Below, piece by piece: positions 8,487-18,994 of a DNA stretch of 39,312 nucleotides (position 1 is its first letter; every line of letters begins with the position of its first letter). The notes beneath the pieces are model-generated. The model saw only the letters and a list, made by a program, of their open reading frames with translations. It was not told the DNA's origin and searched no databases. Source of the stretch: Dethiobacter sp. (GTDB lineage Bacteria > Bacillota > Dethiobacteria > DTU022 > UBA8154). The DNA is taken from NCBI GenBank assembly GCA_003605065.1, contig QZJM01000030.1, positions 1 through 39,312 of the forward strand. Direction: 5' to 3'. Position numbers and translations under genes: made by a program.

Positions 8487-9452
8487 TTAAGAACCGCCTG
8501 TATATATTCTTCGTTCCAGGAAGCGATCCCACTCTGTCCATCCGGAGGTATTGCCCTGATATTTGTCCACAACCTGTTGAAATTGCTTCAATCGTGCACT
8601 TAACAGGTCCGCATGAAACAAAGAATAAGCATTAAATGTCTGGGGCACTTCAGGAGAACCCCAATCCTTTTCCCCGTGATGGCTGATGATCATATGTTCC
8701 AGCTTCATTTTTAAATCCCCGGGGAATAAAGGCAATTTATCCAACATCTTTCTTAAAATATCCAGTCCTATGGAAATATGCCCTAATAAGCGCCCTTGAT
8801 CAGTTTGGTCAAAAGTAATACTGTTGAGGTCATATTCCTCAATTTTTCCCATATCGTGAAAAACAGCTGCTGTGATAAGGAGGGATTTGTCGACTTGCTG
8901 TGGGTAATATGTGCAAATATGCCGGCATATTTCCACAACCTCCAAGGTATGTTCCAGAAGTCCGCCGAGATAGTTATGATGAATAACTTTGGCTGCCGGA
9001 GACAACTTGAATTTCTCTACAAGTTCGTAATCTTCACAAAATATTTCTAAAAGCCGGCTTAAATTTTTTTCCGTTACATCTTGTCTGAGGATCTCTTTAA
9101 GCCTGTTCCACATCTCCCCTGTGTTCCTGGAAGAGGAAGCCTGGAAATAACTCCTGTTAACTTTCTCTTTTTCTACTTTATGATAACTGCTTATGACCAA
9201 CTGGAGACCATAGTATTCATTTACTTCACCTGTTACCAAAAGCACATCATTTACTCGTATCGGTTCCCTGACCAGGGAGCGGTCCCAGATGATACCTTTA
9301 ATAGTTCCACTGATATCACCGAGCAGCAATTTCAAGAAATATTCACCAGATTTGGCTGGAGAGGAAAAAGATATTTCCCGGACATCAACCACAACGAACG
9401 GGGATTGCACATAACTGCCGTTTTTTAAGTCCTTAACAAATTGTTTGCCCAA
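8487..9452 (-). CDS. YhaM-like 3'-5' exoribonuclease (OB fold plus HD domain)
   Basis: The protein begins with an OB-type nucleic-acid-binding region (about residues 1-95). The HD phosphohydrolase domain follows, with metal ligands in HHNYLGGLLEHTLEV, the HD doublet in VFHDMGKIEEY and the late MIISHHGEKDWGSP. This order and the GLLEHT...HD...ISHHG pattern match Bacillus YhaM, a Mn-dependent 3'-5' exonuclease acting on RNA and DNA. The frame opens at TTG 9473, but the GGGGAGGGG ribosome site lies inside that extension. TTG 9452 (MGKQFVKDL) is therefore the better start, giving 321 residues. It lies downstream of the metF terminator and is probably not part of the acs operon. Confidence 0.87.
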   Translation of the reverse strand: MGKQFVKDLKNGSYVQSPFVVVDVREISFSSPAKSGEYFLKLLLGDISGTIKGIIWDRSLVREPIRVNDVLLVTGEVNEYYGLQLVISSYHKVEKEKVNRSYFQASSSRNTGEMWNRLKEILRQDVTEKNLSRLLEIFCEDYELVEKFKLSPAAKVIHHNYLGGLLEHTLEVVEICRHICTYYPQQVDKSLLITAAVFHDMGKIEEYDLNSITFDQTDQGRLLGHISIGLDILRKMLDKLPLFPGDLKMKLEHMIISHHGEKDWGSPEVPQTFNAYSLFHADLLSARLKQFQQVVDKYQGNTSGWTEWDRFLERRIYTGGS

Positions 9453-9537
9453 TAAAACCCCTCCCCTTAACAAATTCTTTTTTTAACCTTTAAATCCTGC
9501 AGAATGAGAAAATTTAAATGAAAGTGGGCGGAAACTA

Positions 9538-9567
9538 TCAAAGCAGGCCTTTTAGAGCCTGCTTTGA
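9538..9567. terminator. Hairpin closing the acs-metF operon
   Basis: TCAAAGCAGGC (9538-9548) pairs with GCCTGCTTTGA (9556-9566) around a short loop, 40 bases after the metF stop. The stem is strong but the U tract on the minus strand is weak. Read-through to the yhaM-like gene is therefore possible. Confidence 0.6.
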
Positions 9568-9607
9568 ATTTAATCCGGGTTATTACATTACAAGCCTCTT
9601 AAGAAAG

Positions 9608-10540
9608 TTATTCCACTTTGGGGCGGGGGTAAAGCCCTGCTCTCTCCACTATTTCAGGGACGACTTCTTCCCAGGCAATGGCCATAACATGGACACCGGC
9701 TACGCCTTCGATTTCTTTCAGGCGCTGGATAGTTTCCACAGCAATATTGAGGCCTTCTTTCTTTTTATCCTGGGCACCTTTAAGGCGTTCAATAAGGGAA
9801 TCAGGGACAATCATCCCGGAAACATTGTTTTGCATATAGCGGGCCGCACCTATGGATTTAATAGGTGTTACACCACCCAGGATATAGACCTTTTTATGCA
9901 GCCCAAGTTCCCTGACTTTCTCCATCCATTTTTCGAAACGTTCTAGGTCAAAGATGCACTGGGTTTGAATAAATTGTGCTCCTGCGGCTATTTTTTTAGC
10001 CAGGCGCAGGGGCCGATATTCAAAGGGGTCGGCAAAAGGGTTGGCCACAGCACCGATAAAAATTCTGGGCAGGGGATGCTCCAACTTCTCGCCGCCGATG
10101 AAAACCCCTTCATCCCTCAATTTTCTTACTGCCTGGAGGAGCTGCATAGAGTCAAGATCAAAAACATTTTTGCTTTGAGGTTCATTGCCAAATTTGGCAT
10201 GGTCACCCTGCAGGCAGAGAAAATTCCTGACGCCAAAACTAACTGCCCCCAGAAGATCACTCTGCAGGCAGATCCTGTTCCTGTCCCGGACGGTCATCTG
10301 CACGTTGGGCTCCAGTCCCATCTGTATAAGGGCAGCAGCCACGCCAATGCTGGAGGTTCGCACTATGGCTGTCTGGTTGTCCGTAATATTGTAGGACTCC
10401 ACATGATTGCGCATCGCTTCAGCATGATGCTTGAGAGTTCCCACATCGGCGCTCTTCGGCGGCCCCAACTCTCCTGTAACGGCAAAATGCCCGCTGCTTA
10501 ATACTTTTTCAAGTTTACTTTCCGGTTTCAAGCCTGACAT
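9608..10540 (-). CDS. metF: 5,10-methylenetetrahydrofolate reductase, catalytic subunit
   Basis: MetF reduces methylene-THF to methyl-THF at an FAD, feeding the methyl branch of the acetyl-CoA pathway. The 310-residue protein has the MetF TIM-barrel marks: FAVTGELGPPKSADV at the start, YNITDNQTAIVR, FLCLQGDHAKFGN, AQFIQTQCIFD and ILGGVTPIKS. It overlaps the end of metV by 26 bases. The ATG at 10540 sits directly against its GGGAGG; a TTG three codons later (10531) has better spacing and may be the true start. It is partnered with MetV as in acetogens. No NADH-binding or hdr subunits are encoded next to it. Confidence 0.94.
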   Translation of the reverse strand: MSGLKPESKLEKVLSSGHFAVTGELGPPKSADVGTLKHHAEAMRNHVESYNITDNQTAIVRTSSIGVAAALIQMGLEPNVQMTVRDRNRICLQSDLLGAVSFGVRNFLCLQGDHAKFGNEPQSKNVFDLDSMQLLQAVRKLRDEGVFIGGEKLEHPLPRIFIGAVANPFADPFEYRPLRLAKKIAAGAQFIQTQCIFDLERFEKWMEKVRELGLHKKVYILGGVTPIKSIGAARYMQNNVSGMIVPDSLIERLKGAQDKKKEGLNIAVETIQRLKEIEGVAGVHVMAIAWEEVVPEIVERAGLYPRPKVE

Positions 10541-11183
10541 CCTCCCTTACAATTGTTCTTGGACCTCCGTGGTGGGAAGCAGACCAATCCTTCGGGGGCT
10601 GGATAACTTCCATTCTATCGAGAACTCCTGATTTCAGGAGACGCTCGTAGATAAGGTGCCAGGCACAGTCCACATCCTTGCTGATCTCGCATTTCCCATA
10701 CTGGGACCCCCCGCAAGGCCCGTTGAGCATGCTCTTGGAACAGCGGGTAACAGGACATATGCCCATGGTTAAATCCAGGACACAGTCACCACACCCCAGG
10801 CAATTTTCTGTCCAGACGCCCTGTTCCAGGGGATACCCCATAAATTTCGTATTTAATCCCGGCAGGATAATTTTTTCAGGCAATCTGGTAGCCATGGTTT
10901 GCACGCCTACACCGCAGGCCAGGGAGAGAATAACATCACATTCCAGCATATTTTTGGCATAATCATCAATATATTCATATTCACACTGCCGTAAAAGGGT
11001 ATGGGTGGTAATTTCCACGTCTTTACGCAGTAAAGAGAGCGCCGCCGCCGTTTCGGCCGCCTCTTTCTCTCCTCCTGACAGGCAGACAGTAACACATGTT
11101 CCACAGCCCAGAACGCATATCTTCCGGAAAGGTTCCAGCATTTCAGCGATTTCCGCCAATGGCTTTCTTTCACCAACGATCAT
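10515..11183 (-). CDS. metV: MetV, iron-sulfur/zinc partner subunit of MetF
   Basis: MetV is the small partner that MetF requires in acetogens (methylenetetrahydrofolate reductase C-terminal domain protein). The 222 residues contain an N-terminal cysteine set at about 23, 27, 30 and 34 (CVLGCGTCVTVC), a middle part with LACGVGVQT, and a second cysteine-rich block (ENCLGCGDC, then GICPVTRCSKSM and GPCGGSQYGKCE). This matches the MetV pattern of Moorella and related species. The start ATG has GGTGAGG upstream. The 3' end overlaps metF, which implies coupled translation of the complex. Confidence 0.92.
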   Translation of the reverse strand: MIVGERKPLAEIAEMLEPFRKICVLGCGTCVTVCLSGGEKEAAETAAALSLLRKDVEITTHTLLRQCEYEYIDDYAKNMLECDVILSLACGVGVQTMATRLPEKIILPGLNTKFMGYPLEQGVWTENCLGCGDCVLDLTMGICPVTRCSKSMLNGPCGGSQYGKCEISKDVDCAWHLIYERLLKSGVLDRMEVIQPPKDWSASHHGGPRTIVREDVRLETGK

Positions 11184-11229
11184 TTTTCCTCACCTTCCCT
11201 CTCCATAAAGCCTCTGGAATCTTTTTTAC

Positions 11230-12057
<828 letters not shown>

Positions 12058-12079
12058 TTAAAAAGTCAAATTTGTATCG

Positions 12080-13054
12080 TTAACTGTTATCCTGCATCAA
12101 TTCGTCTATTTGTTTCTTGATCAATCTGACAGCCCCGGGGTGACGCATAACCAGGATATCCATTCCCGCCTGCAGCAGTGCTGCTGCCGTGGTGACCTCC
12201 CAGGTCAGGGAGCGTTCGGCCTGATCTCCCCAACCAGGCTGCTCCTCTTGGGAAATATTGGCCTCTTTTTTACTCCATACCTCGTGCCCCACATTGGCAA
12301 TGGTAGGCATAGCCAGCATTCTATCGCCTTGTAAAGCGCCAAAGCGGGCTCTTTCCATAATTGAATAGCTGTATTCAAGACCATATCCCAGAGCGGCAAC
12401 GGTAGGATCGATGACAATACGATCTAAAAGGGGAGTGCTCATTTCAGCAACGAGAATGTTTAACTGTTTGGCAATATTGATATCGATGGGAGACTGGGCA
12501 ATTATAGAGTGCTTATGGGCCATGGCCGCACTGGTTACAGATTTATAATTATCCTGCTCGGCGACCCCCAAAAGCAGGTTTTCCCCCGCAGCAGCTTCAG
12601 CTAGAAGACCAATAATGGTGTTATCCTTTTCCGCCTTTCCGCAGCCGTAAACAATAAGGGGAACCCCTACCGCTGCCAGCACGTTCTTAAGCGTGGCGAT
12701 ACATTCTTCCGCAGAAGCATCCTTAATATCAGGGTCGGCGCTCTTAAAACGAATGGCAATAAGATCGGCACCGTACTGCTCAACGCATTTCTTGGCCCAG
12801 GCGCCGGGATCATTGTAGACATCTTCAAAATAACTCTTCAGATTGGCAGGCCATTCCTCGGGAACAATGTCCCAAATCTCCATGGCCACCACAGGCCGGT
12901 TGGGAATCTCACCCTCAAAATGCAGGAAGGGCAGAGCCGTTTCCCCGCCGACTTTAACAGTATGGGTACGGGTACCACCTTCGTCCTTAGTAGCACCCAA
13001 AACTACCTCGCGTACCTGACTTCTATATTTTTCTTTAAAAATCTCGACAGCCAT
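12080..13054 (-). CDS. acsD: Corrinoid iron-sulfur protein, small subunit
   Basis: AcsD is the smaller TIM-barrel subunit of the CoFeSP methyl carrier; with AcsC it encloses the cobamide. The 324 residues show the typical [18 protein letters not shown] start, [29 protein letters not shown] and [14 protein letters not shown]. There is no cluster-binding cysteine motif, as expected for this subunit. An AAGGAG ribosome site precedes the ATG. The 131-base gap to acsC contains no gene and no obvious hairpin. The acsF and orf7-type genes seen between acsC and acsD in Moorella are absent here. Confidence 0.95.
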   Translation of the reverse strand: MAVEIFKEKYRSQVREVVLGATKDEGGTRTHTVKVGGETALPFLHFEGEIPNRPVVAMEIWDIVPEEWPANLKSYFEDVYNDPGAWAKKCVEQYGADLIAIRFKSADPDIKDASAEECIATLKNVLAAVGVPLIVYGCGKAEKDNTIIGLLAEAAAGENLLLGVAEQDNYKSVTSAAMAHKHSIIAQSPIDINIAKQLNILVAEMSTPLLDRIVIDPTVAALGYGLEYSYSIMERARFGALQGDRMLAMPTIANVGHEVWSKKEANISQEEQPGWGDQAERSLTWEVTTAAALLQAGMDILVMRHPGAVRLIKKQIDELMQDNS

Positions 13055-13185
13055 CGCTTTTCTCCTTTCATAATTTTAAAAATTTTAGAGGGTTTCACAA
13101 ATTCCATTGAAGGAAAGAAAGGTTAAATCCGCAATGCAACTTACGATATTATTCTAAATCCGGAAGCGCCCGGTACGAATATTAT

Positions 13186-14514
13186 CTAGGCAAACTGGGC
13201 CTTGGCAAATTTTTGTATTCCAGAAGATTCACGAGGCCCGACAATAACTTCCCAGCCGGATTCATCTTCCAGTTTACCTTTGAGGACCGCAACTGCCCCG
13301 GGAATAACAATTTTCTTGTGAGAAACTTTTTGTTCCATGCCACAGGCCTTAATGGCTGCCGCAATCTTTTCCGCTGTGAACCTGTTATCGGCATAAGCGG
13401 TGAGGACGGATATGCCCCCCGTATCAACAGAGATAATATAGCTCGGTATGCGGGTAGCATCCACTTCTCCTTCTACCAGGAAGTAGGTCAGGGAGAAATT
13501 GGTAGTGCAATAGACAGGAGAATTTTCGTTTACATCTCCCAGTACATGAAGGCCGGGTTCTACGGCAACCGGCTTTTGAGGATCAGTGTAGATGTTCGAT
13601 CTCCAGCTTAACAGGGGAAGTAATATTTCTTTCTTGGTGGTTTTCATTACAATAAGGCTGGCATACTTGGCAATGTAAGCGCCGGCCTGCAGCAGTTCCT
13701 CCTGGGGATCATCCTTAGTGGTAAAAGTTATGGCGGGATAACCAAAAGTGCGGAACTTTTTCCTCACTGCCTGGCGGCGGAATTGGGTCAGGTCCGCAAT
13801 CACCTTGCTGGTTTCCCGGGAACCGGAATCAAGTACCAGTTCACGATAACCCAGTGCTACGATCTTTTCTACCAACTCAGCCAGGCTATCCAGGTTCTCA
13901 CCCCTGACAGCAAGAGGACAACCATTGGCTTTGGCCAGTTCGGTCATTTTTTCATAGTTGCCCTTGTCTGCCGCGTACAGAAGCGGTTTACGGGCGGCTA
14001 AAACCTGGAGTGCTGCTTCCATGGCACCCGCATCCCCGGCAACAAGGACAAAATTTTTGTTTGTTTTGGCTGCTGCTTTCTCAGCAGCAGCTTTAAAGCT
14101 GGCTGCATCACCGGAAGCATTAACCAGGGCGACGGCGTTAACCTCATAATGCTGGCCGACGCGTTCGAATGCCAGTTGATTAATAGCATCCACTTTGGCC
14201 TCGACGTCTTCATTATCGTTAACAGCGATGGCTATAGCTGTGGGGTGATTAAACCGCTTGTCATGGCGAAAAATTTCCGTCTCATCACCCATTTCAATTA
14301 CGTTATCACCGGTTCCCACTTTCACCAGGCGAATAGGTGGGGCGGCAGCAGAAGAAAGAGCCTCCTTTGCTACTTCCGACACATCGGGACAAACATCCAG
14401 AGAAGCCTTACCATTTGCCAGGGCCATAGCGAAAGCCAGGCAGGTGGGAAAACCACATTTCTTACAGTTAGTTTTCGGCAAATGCTTAAAAATCTCTAAT
14501 CCTGTTAAACCCAT
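13186..14514 (-). CDS. acsC: Corrinoid iron-sulfur protein, large subunit
   Basis: AcsC carries the low-potential [4Fe-4S] cluster and the C-terminal corrinoid-binding domain that shuttles methyl groups between AcsE and AcsB. The 442 residues start with the cluster motif, cysteines at 17, 20, 25 and 42 (TNCKKCGFPTC, then DVCPD). A TIM barrel follows, with KVGTGDNVIEMGDET and FRHDKRFNHPTAI, and then a Rossmann-like C-terminus (ISVDTGGISVLTAYAD). The length fits the family. The gene is 98 bases after acsB and has AAGGAG upstream. Confidence 0.95.
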   Translation of the reverse strand: MGLTGLEIFKHLPKTNCKKCGFPTCLAFAMALANGKASLDVCPDVSEVAKEALSSAAAPPIRLVKVGTGDNVIEMGDETEIFRHDKRFNHPTAIAIAVNDNEDVEAKVDAINQLAFERVGQHYEVNAVALVNASGDAASFKAAAEKAAAKTNKNFVLVAGDAGAMEAALQVLAARKPLLYAADKGNYEKMTELAKANGCPLAVRGENLDSLAELVEKIVALGYRELVLDSGSRETSKVIADLTQFRRQAVRKKFRTFGYPAITFTTKDDPQEELLQAGAYIAKYASLIVMKTTKKEILLPLLSWRSNIYTDPQKPVAVEPGLHVLGDVNENSPVYCTTNFSLTYFLVEGEVDATRIPSYIISVDTGGISVLTAYADNRFTAEKIAAAIKACGMEQKVSHKKIVIPGAVAVLKGKLEDESGWEVIVGPRESSGIQKFAKAQFA

Positions 14515-14612
14515 TTTTTTCGACTCCTTCCTTTCTTTATATTCTTATATATGAAGGCCCTTAGACATCATCGCCGCGCTCCGTCTATGGGCTCTTCTTT
14601 AAAACATTATTT

Positions 14613-16829
14613 TTACATCAGGGGATCCATGGTTAGGGCCGGGTGCCCTTTCTCTTCCAGGAAGGGCATAATTTCTTCGGCAGTGGTACCGATAGTTTCG
14701 TCAGCAATTTTATCCACGAAATCGGCTCCCAGTCCCAGCGCTTCAGCAGTTTTACGCAGATCGTCTCCCAGCCAATCTTTAAGTTCCTTAGGCATCCAGA
14801 CAAGACGGGCCAGGCCGCCATCGGCGCTGATAAACTTCTTGCTGAGGACAAAGGCACGCCCGTGTCCCATAAAGCCCGGAGTTTGCACTCCGCCGCCTAC
14901 AGAGCCGGCCAGTGTGGAGAAGTTCATTCCACAGGGGGTCATGCCACCATGTTCCCGTGTGGTGATCATAACACCGTTGACTTCGGGGACGATGCCCATA
15001 ATACATTCGAAGCAGCCGCAAGAGGTCATAGGCCGATCGATGAAAGAGTACATGGAGCACTCTTCGATATTACGGTTGGTGTTGTTATAGACAAATTCGT
15101 TAACTGACTGCCAGATGCCCTTTTCCTCATCGATGGGGCCTTCCTTTTTAATGGGCTGGTTCGGACCGGTGGGGTCAATCTCGTTAGATGCCTTGCCGTC
15201 CAGCCAGCTGACAGCACCACAAAGACCCAGGCGCTCCGGTGTTACCACGCAGACATGGTTGGGAGCAAAGGACTGGCAGAGAGTGCAGGAGTAGAACGAT
15301 TCAACGGACTCATCCGTCAGACCGGCAAGACGTGCATCACGCCTGGCGTAAACCGCCTTGGCCTCTTCCAGCTTTTCTTCAACCAACTTGGGATCCGTAT
15401 AAACCGTTACCTGAACACGGTCCACGATAGCGGGGAAATCATCTTTAAACTTGGCGATAAGCAGGTCGCCATAGTGACGGAACTTGAAGCCTTTGGCTAC
15501 GCAGTCCTTGCTGACCCGGTACCAGCAGATATTACGCTGTCCGGTATGCCAGAGACCCTCGCCGTAGTTAATGAAGTCGTGAATACGGCGCTCCAGAACG
15601 CCTTCAAAGTCATCCTGCATCTTACGTCCGTAGATCTTTACGTAAATACCGCCGCTGATGGCGGAACCTTCAGCAATCTCGTCTACATCGGGACCGATGA
15701 CTTCCACTTTTCCATCTTCGATCTCATTTTCTCCGACCATCTTTACCAACTCGAAGGAAGGCGTACGGCCGCCGCCAAACTCCAGGTACATGTCTTTCTT
15801 GCGGATAGCCTCCCCTTCAAAAGCAGGAGCAACTGTAAAGGGTACGGGAATATCCAGAATTTTAAGCTTGATACCACGGACTTCCAGGGCCACCTGCACC
15901 ATGGTATCATAATCCGGATGGGAAATGTACCAGTTGGGAATCTGCTCATCTGCAGGCAGCTCGTGATCCACCAGAACAGGGAAACCCAGGAATATAGCTG
16001 CAAAATGGGCGGCGGTCTGTACCTCGTCTCTTTCACCAAAATGCAGCACAAAGGCACGGACACGGCGCCGCTGGTAATCCCGCTGCTCTTCCCTGAGGCC
16101 CGGGGCAATACCGCCAAAAGCCAGGCCGGCCCGCAAAGCGTAGTTCACAGCATGAATAACCTGGGTAAAGTTTCCAAGAGTAAAGGTAATAAAGTCAATA
16201 CCAAGCTTGAGTCCCGCTTCGATAGCCTGATCCACCACTTCATAGGCCATGAAAATCATAAAGCCCTTGGCCTGCAGATCGCTGACTATTTTGGCCAAAG
16301 CCTCCGTAGACTTTGCCTTACCAACCAGGACAGCCTGGCCGGGAATGGTCCAGTCCACCAGCAAAATCCCGTAGCGGCGTACTATAGGGTCGCCTACGAA
16401 ACCGGTCCAGGGAGCGACATGAAGATTCTCTCCCTTGAGGTAGCGTAAAACCTCGATTATTTCCGCGGCATAAGCCGTTGATTCCCCACAAAGGCGGGCA
16501 TTGTAAAAATTGAGCTCCTCTTTGATCCGGTTGCGCATGCGGTTTAAGATGGGGACCAGTTCCCCAAGCTTGGTAACCTTTTCACCGCTTAAGTTCATAA
16601 TAACCGGCAGGTAATAGCCAGTATCGGGATACCCTACGGGATGCTCCGGCCCGTAGCGCCTGATGGCCTGGCTCAGTAGTATTTCAGCATAGCTGGTGGC
16701 AGTAATGGCACCATCGTAAACCTTCTGGAACAAAGGTAGCGGTGGATTAGACTCATTTATGGCACCGTCGTAAATCTCTTCAAAGGAATTTTCCCATTCT
16801 CTGCTCCTTACACCACTATCTATGGTCAT
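14613..16829 (-). CDS. acsB: Acetyl-CoA synthase (CO-methylating), A-cluster subunit
   Basis: AcsB condenses CO, the methyl group from CoFeSP and CoA into acetyl-CoA at a nickel-iron A-cluster. The 738-residue protein is full length. A-cluster ligands are visible as Cys515, 518, 527 and 537 (SCTLCQSFAPNHVC, LGLCG). The Cys604-Gly-Cys606 motif (TSCGCFEC) binds the distal nickel. The N-terminal CODH-contact domain and the middle domain (about 1-490) are both present, in contrast to truncated archaeal forms. A GGAGGT ribosome site lies eight bases upstream. The gene lies between acsA and acsC, 36 bases after acsA, consistent with the CODH/ACS complex. Confidence 0.97.
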   Translation of the reverse strand: MTIDSGVRSREWENSFEEIYDGAINESNPPLPLFQKVYDGAITATSYAEILLSQAIRRYGPEHPVGYPDTGYYLPVIMNLSGEKVTKLGELVPILNRMRNRIKEELNFYNARLCGESTAYAAEIIEVLRYLKGENLHVAPWTGFVGDPIVRRYGILLVDWTIPGQAVLVGKAKSTEALAKIVSDLQAKGFMIFMAYEVVDQAIEAGLKLGIDFITFTLGNFTQVIHAVNYALRAGLAFGGIAPGLREEQRDYQRRRVRAFVLHFGERDEVQTAAHFAAIFLGFPVLVDHELPADEQIPNWYISHPDYDTMVQVALEVRGIKLKILDIPVPFTVAPAFEGEAIRKKDMYLEFGGGRTPSFELVKMVGENEIEDGKVEVIGPDVDEIAEGSAISGGIYVKIYGRKMQDDFEGVLERRIHDFINYGEGLWHTGQRNICWYRVSKDCVAKGFKFRHYGDLLIAKFKDDFPAIVDRVQVTVYTDPKLVEEKLEEAKAVYARRDARLAGLTDESVESFYSCTLCQSFAPNHVCVVTPERLGLCGAVSWLDGKASNEIDPTGPNQPIKKEGPIDEEKGIWQSVNEFVYNNTNRNIEECSMYSFIDRPMTSCGCFECIMGIVPEVNGVMITTREHGGMTPCGMNFSTLAGSVGGGVQTPGFMGHGRAFVLSKKFISADGGLARLVWMPKELKDWLGDDLRKTAEALGLGADFVDKIADETIGTTAEEIMPFLEEKGHPALTMDPLM

Positions 16830-16865
16830 CTGCTCTTACCTCCTTTTTCATACAGGTTTTTATTT

Positions 16866-18833
16866 TTACCAGGTCTTGGAAATGGCTTCAGTTTCATAGC
16901 GCTCCTTAGCCATCCTGTGCACCTTTAGTTTCCACACCCTTTCCTGCAAGGCAGCCAGGAGTTTCTTCGACGCCTCCATGGGATCTTCCTCCCACATGAA
17001 GTAGCCGCCGTAAACATCCTGGGCAATCTGCAGGGCAATACCGTCGATAAGAGCACTACCGGGAATAGGCGGTATTACGCCCACATGGACGGGCATGCCC
17101 AGGGTCACAACCCAGCTGCCGATAGATATGGCTTTTTCGCTCATAGCTTCCGGGGCGCTGGCCGCAAAAGGAACCTTGGGAGTATCCATCTGCCACTGCT
17201 TCGCCAGCGCAGTTACGAGATCGTAGGCCCTGGTGTTATCCACGCAGGAACCCATGTGGAAAATTAAGGGCATTTTCTCCTGGAGCTTGTCTTTGTTAGC
17301 TTCATTAAGACGGTTGAGGAAAGCTTTCAGCCCTTCACCGGCGTATTTTTCCACCGCATCGCTGTTTAACAGCCCCAGCTTGGCAAAGGAACCGGCGGCA
17401 CAACCGGTAGCTACCAGGAGGACGTTGTTCTTGGCCAGCTCCCTGGCAATAACGGTGTGATTCTCATCATGGGTAACTTTCAGGTTGTTGCAACCGGCAA
17501 AGAGGCAGATACCTGCCAGCTCCCCGGAATCAACGGCGTCGGTTATCACTTTGATGGGGTTATCGGGATTTACCGCGGCCAAAACCTCCGTAAGAGCTTC
17601 CAGGCTGAAGCCCGCCACTACCTTGTTTTTAACCTGCGGTATGCTGACTTTGGAGGGGTCACGTTCTTTAAAGGCTTCAATGGCAATGGAAACGATTTCC
17701 CTGGCCTTTTCCAGGGCCCTGGTTTCATCAAAATCCACATAATAGGAACTAGGTATCTTGACATTGGGGATAGTGGTTATAATCTTGGTATGGAAACATT
17801 CCGCTACGGTCTGGACACCAGGCATGATACACTGGACGTCCACGACCATGGCATCTACCGCGCCGGTCATGATGGCCAGCTCCTGGGACAGGAAGTTTGT
17901 TAATACAGGTACCCCCTGGCGCATAAGCACCTCGTTGCCGGTGCAGCAGATACCCATGCATTTAATACCTTCCGCGCCGGCAGCCTTCGCTTCGTCCTGC
18001 ATCTCGCGGGCCGCCCTGACAACCATTTCACTTAGGATGGGGTTATGCCCGTGAAGGGCGATGTTAACCGTCTTTTCTCCAAGGACACCCATGTTTGCCT
18101 CACTTACCACGGGGGTAGGTGTACCAAAAAGAATATCGGAAAGATCGGTAGCAATATGCATGCCGATGTAGTCGCATAATGCTGTTTTTAACGACTGGAA
18201 AACGAGGTTTACAGGGTCGGCATCCATTCCCATATGGGTTTGGGCCATTGATTCTGTAACAGTTTTATGAATGCTGTTTGGCATAATATTGCAGTCCATT
18301 GCTTTTTCCACGCGTTCCGGTACAACTGTTTTCTCCAGCCAGACACTGTATTTATCCTTATCCAGGCGGCTAAACTCTTCCATAGCAAGGTTAATCACAT
18401 CTTTAAGGATTTCCTGGTCGGTACGGCCCTCGATGGGAATACCTAACCGGTCAGCCACCCTTTTAAGCTTGGCGCTGTCAGTAATAGAGTAGTCCCCGCC
18501 ATGTCCATCAACAATTTCCTTCATTACCATGGTAATATGCAGGCCATGGTCAGAGTGGCAGGATGTCCCACCTAAAACGTGACGTAACAGGTTGCGCGCC
18601 ACAATAGTATAAGGTGCCGCACCACAGATACCCTTGGAAGCCTTTTTGGTAATACGGCAGGGCCCCTGGATACAGATTGTACAGCAGATACCGGTATTGC
18701 CGTACTGGCACTGGGGTTGCATATTAAGGTAACGTTGATATGCTGTCTCAATATTGCCGCCTTCTGTCTTAGCAAGGACCTCCAGCGCAGCAGGATCAAT
18801 ACTCAAATTGCGATCCTTTTTCTTTTCAGCCAT
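16866..18833 (-). CDS. acsA: Anaerobic CO dehydrogenase catalytic subunit
   Basis: This subunit interconverts CO2 and CO at the Ni-Fe-S C-cluster and delivers CO to AcsB. The 655-residue protein has the N-terminal D- and B-cluster cysteines at 42, 50, 51, 54, 59 and 70 (GICCTICIQGPC). C-cluster ligand regions follow: ALHGHNPILSE (His), GIKCMGICCTGNE, VDVQCIMPG, ICLFAGCNNLK, VATGCAAGSF and FHMGSCVDNTRA. Position next to acsB marks it as the CODH of the ACS complex rather than a separate energy-linked CooS. AGGAGG is upstream of the ATG, and a nested inverted repeat lies in the leader after cooC. Confidence 0.97.
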   Translation of the reverse strand: MAEKKKDRNLSIDPAALEVLAKTEGGNIETAYQRYLNMQPQCQYGNTGICCTICIQGPCRITKKASKGICGAAPYTIVARNLLRHVLGGTSCHSDHGLHITMVMKEIVDGHGGDYSITDSAKLKRVADRLGIPIEGRTDQEILKDVINLAMEEFSRLDKDKYSVWLEKTVVPERVEKAMDCNIMPNSIHKTVTESMAQTHMGMDADPVNLVFQSLKTALCDYIGMHIATDLSDILFGTPTPVVSEANMGVLGEKTVNIALHGHNPILSEMVVRAAREMQDEAKAAGAEGIKCMGICCTGNEVLMRQGVPVLTNFLSQELAIMTGAVDAMVVDVQCIMPGVQTVAECFHTKIITTIPNVKIPSSYYVDFDETRALEKAREIVSIAIEAFKERDPSKVSIPQVKNKVVAGFSLEALTEVLAAVNPDNPIKVITDAVDSGELAGICLFAGCNNLKVTHDENHTVIARELAKNNVLLVATGCAAGSFAKLGLLNSDAVEKYAGEGLKAFLNRLNEANKDKLQEKMPLIFHMGSCVDNTRAYDLVTALAKQWQMDTPKVPFAASAPEAMSEKAISIGSWVVTLGMPVHVGVIPPIPGSALIDGIALQIAQDVYGGYFMWEEDPMEASKKLLAALQERVWKLKVHRMAKERYETEAISKTW

Positions 18834-18911
18834 AATGCTTCCTAAACCTCCTCATTGAATGTATTTTAACACTTGTAGCTGTTTAGGTACTTTTACCAGG
18901 GTTGCTAACCA

Positions 18912-18964
18912 AACTTGGCCATATTATTGCCCCGGGAAAAAATACCGGGTTTCTGGCCCAAGTT
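18912..18964. promoter_or_regulatory. Nested inverted repeat between cooC and acsA
   Basis: The outer arms AACTTGGCCA (18912-18921) and TGGCCCAAGTT (18954-18964) pair with one bulged base. Inside them CCCGG and CCGGG form a second stem. It lies in the 161-base spacer between the cooC stop and the acsA ATG. A U-run (TATTTTTTCCC) lies inside the structure rather than after it, so it is not a clean terminator. It may be a processing or attenuation element that lets acsA exceed cooC in expression; this is inference. Confidence 0.45.
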
Positions 18965-18994
18965 TCCTATATAATTTAAGAGAACTTTTTCAGG

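Noticed and set aside
15255-16448. A 397-codon plus-strand frame opposite acsB
   Set aside because: It is the antisense shadow of the well-supported acsB gene and shows no domain character.
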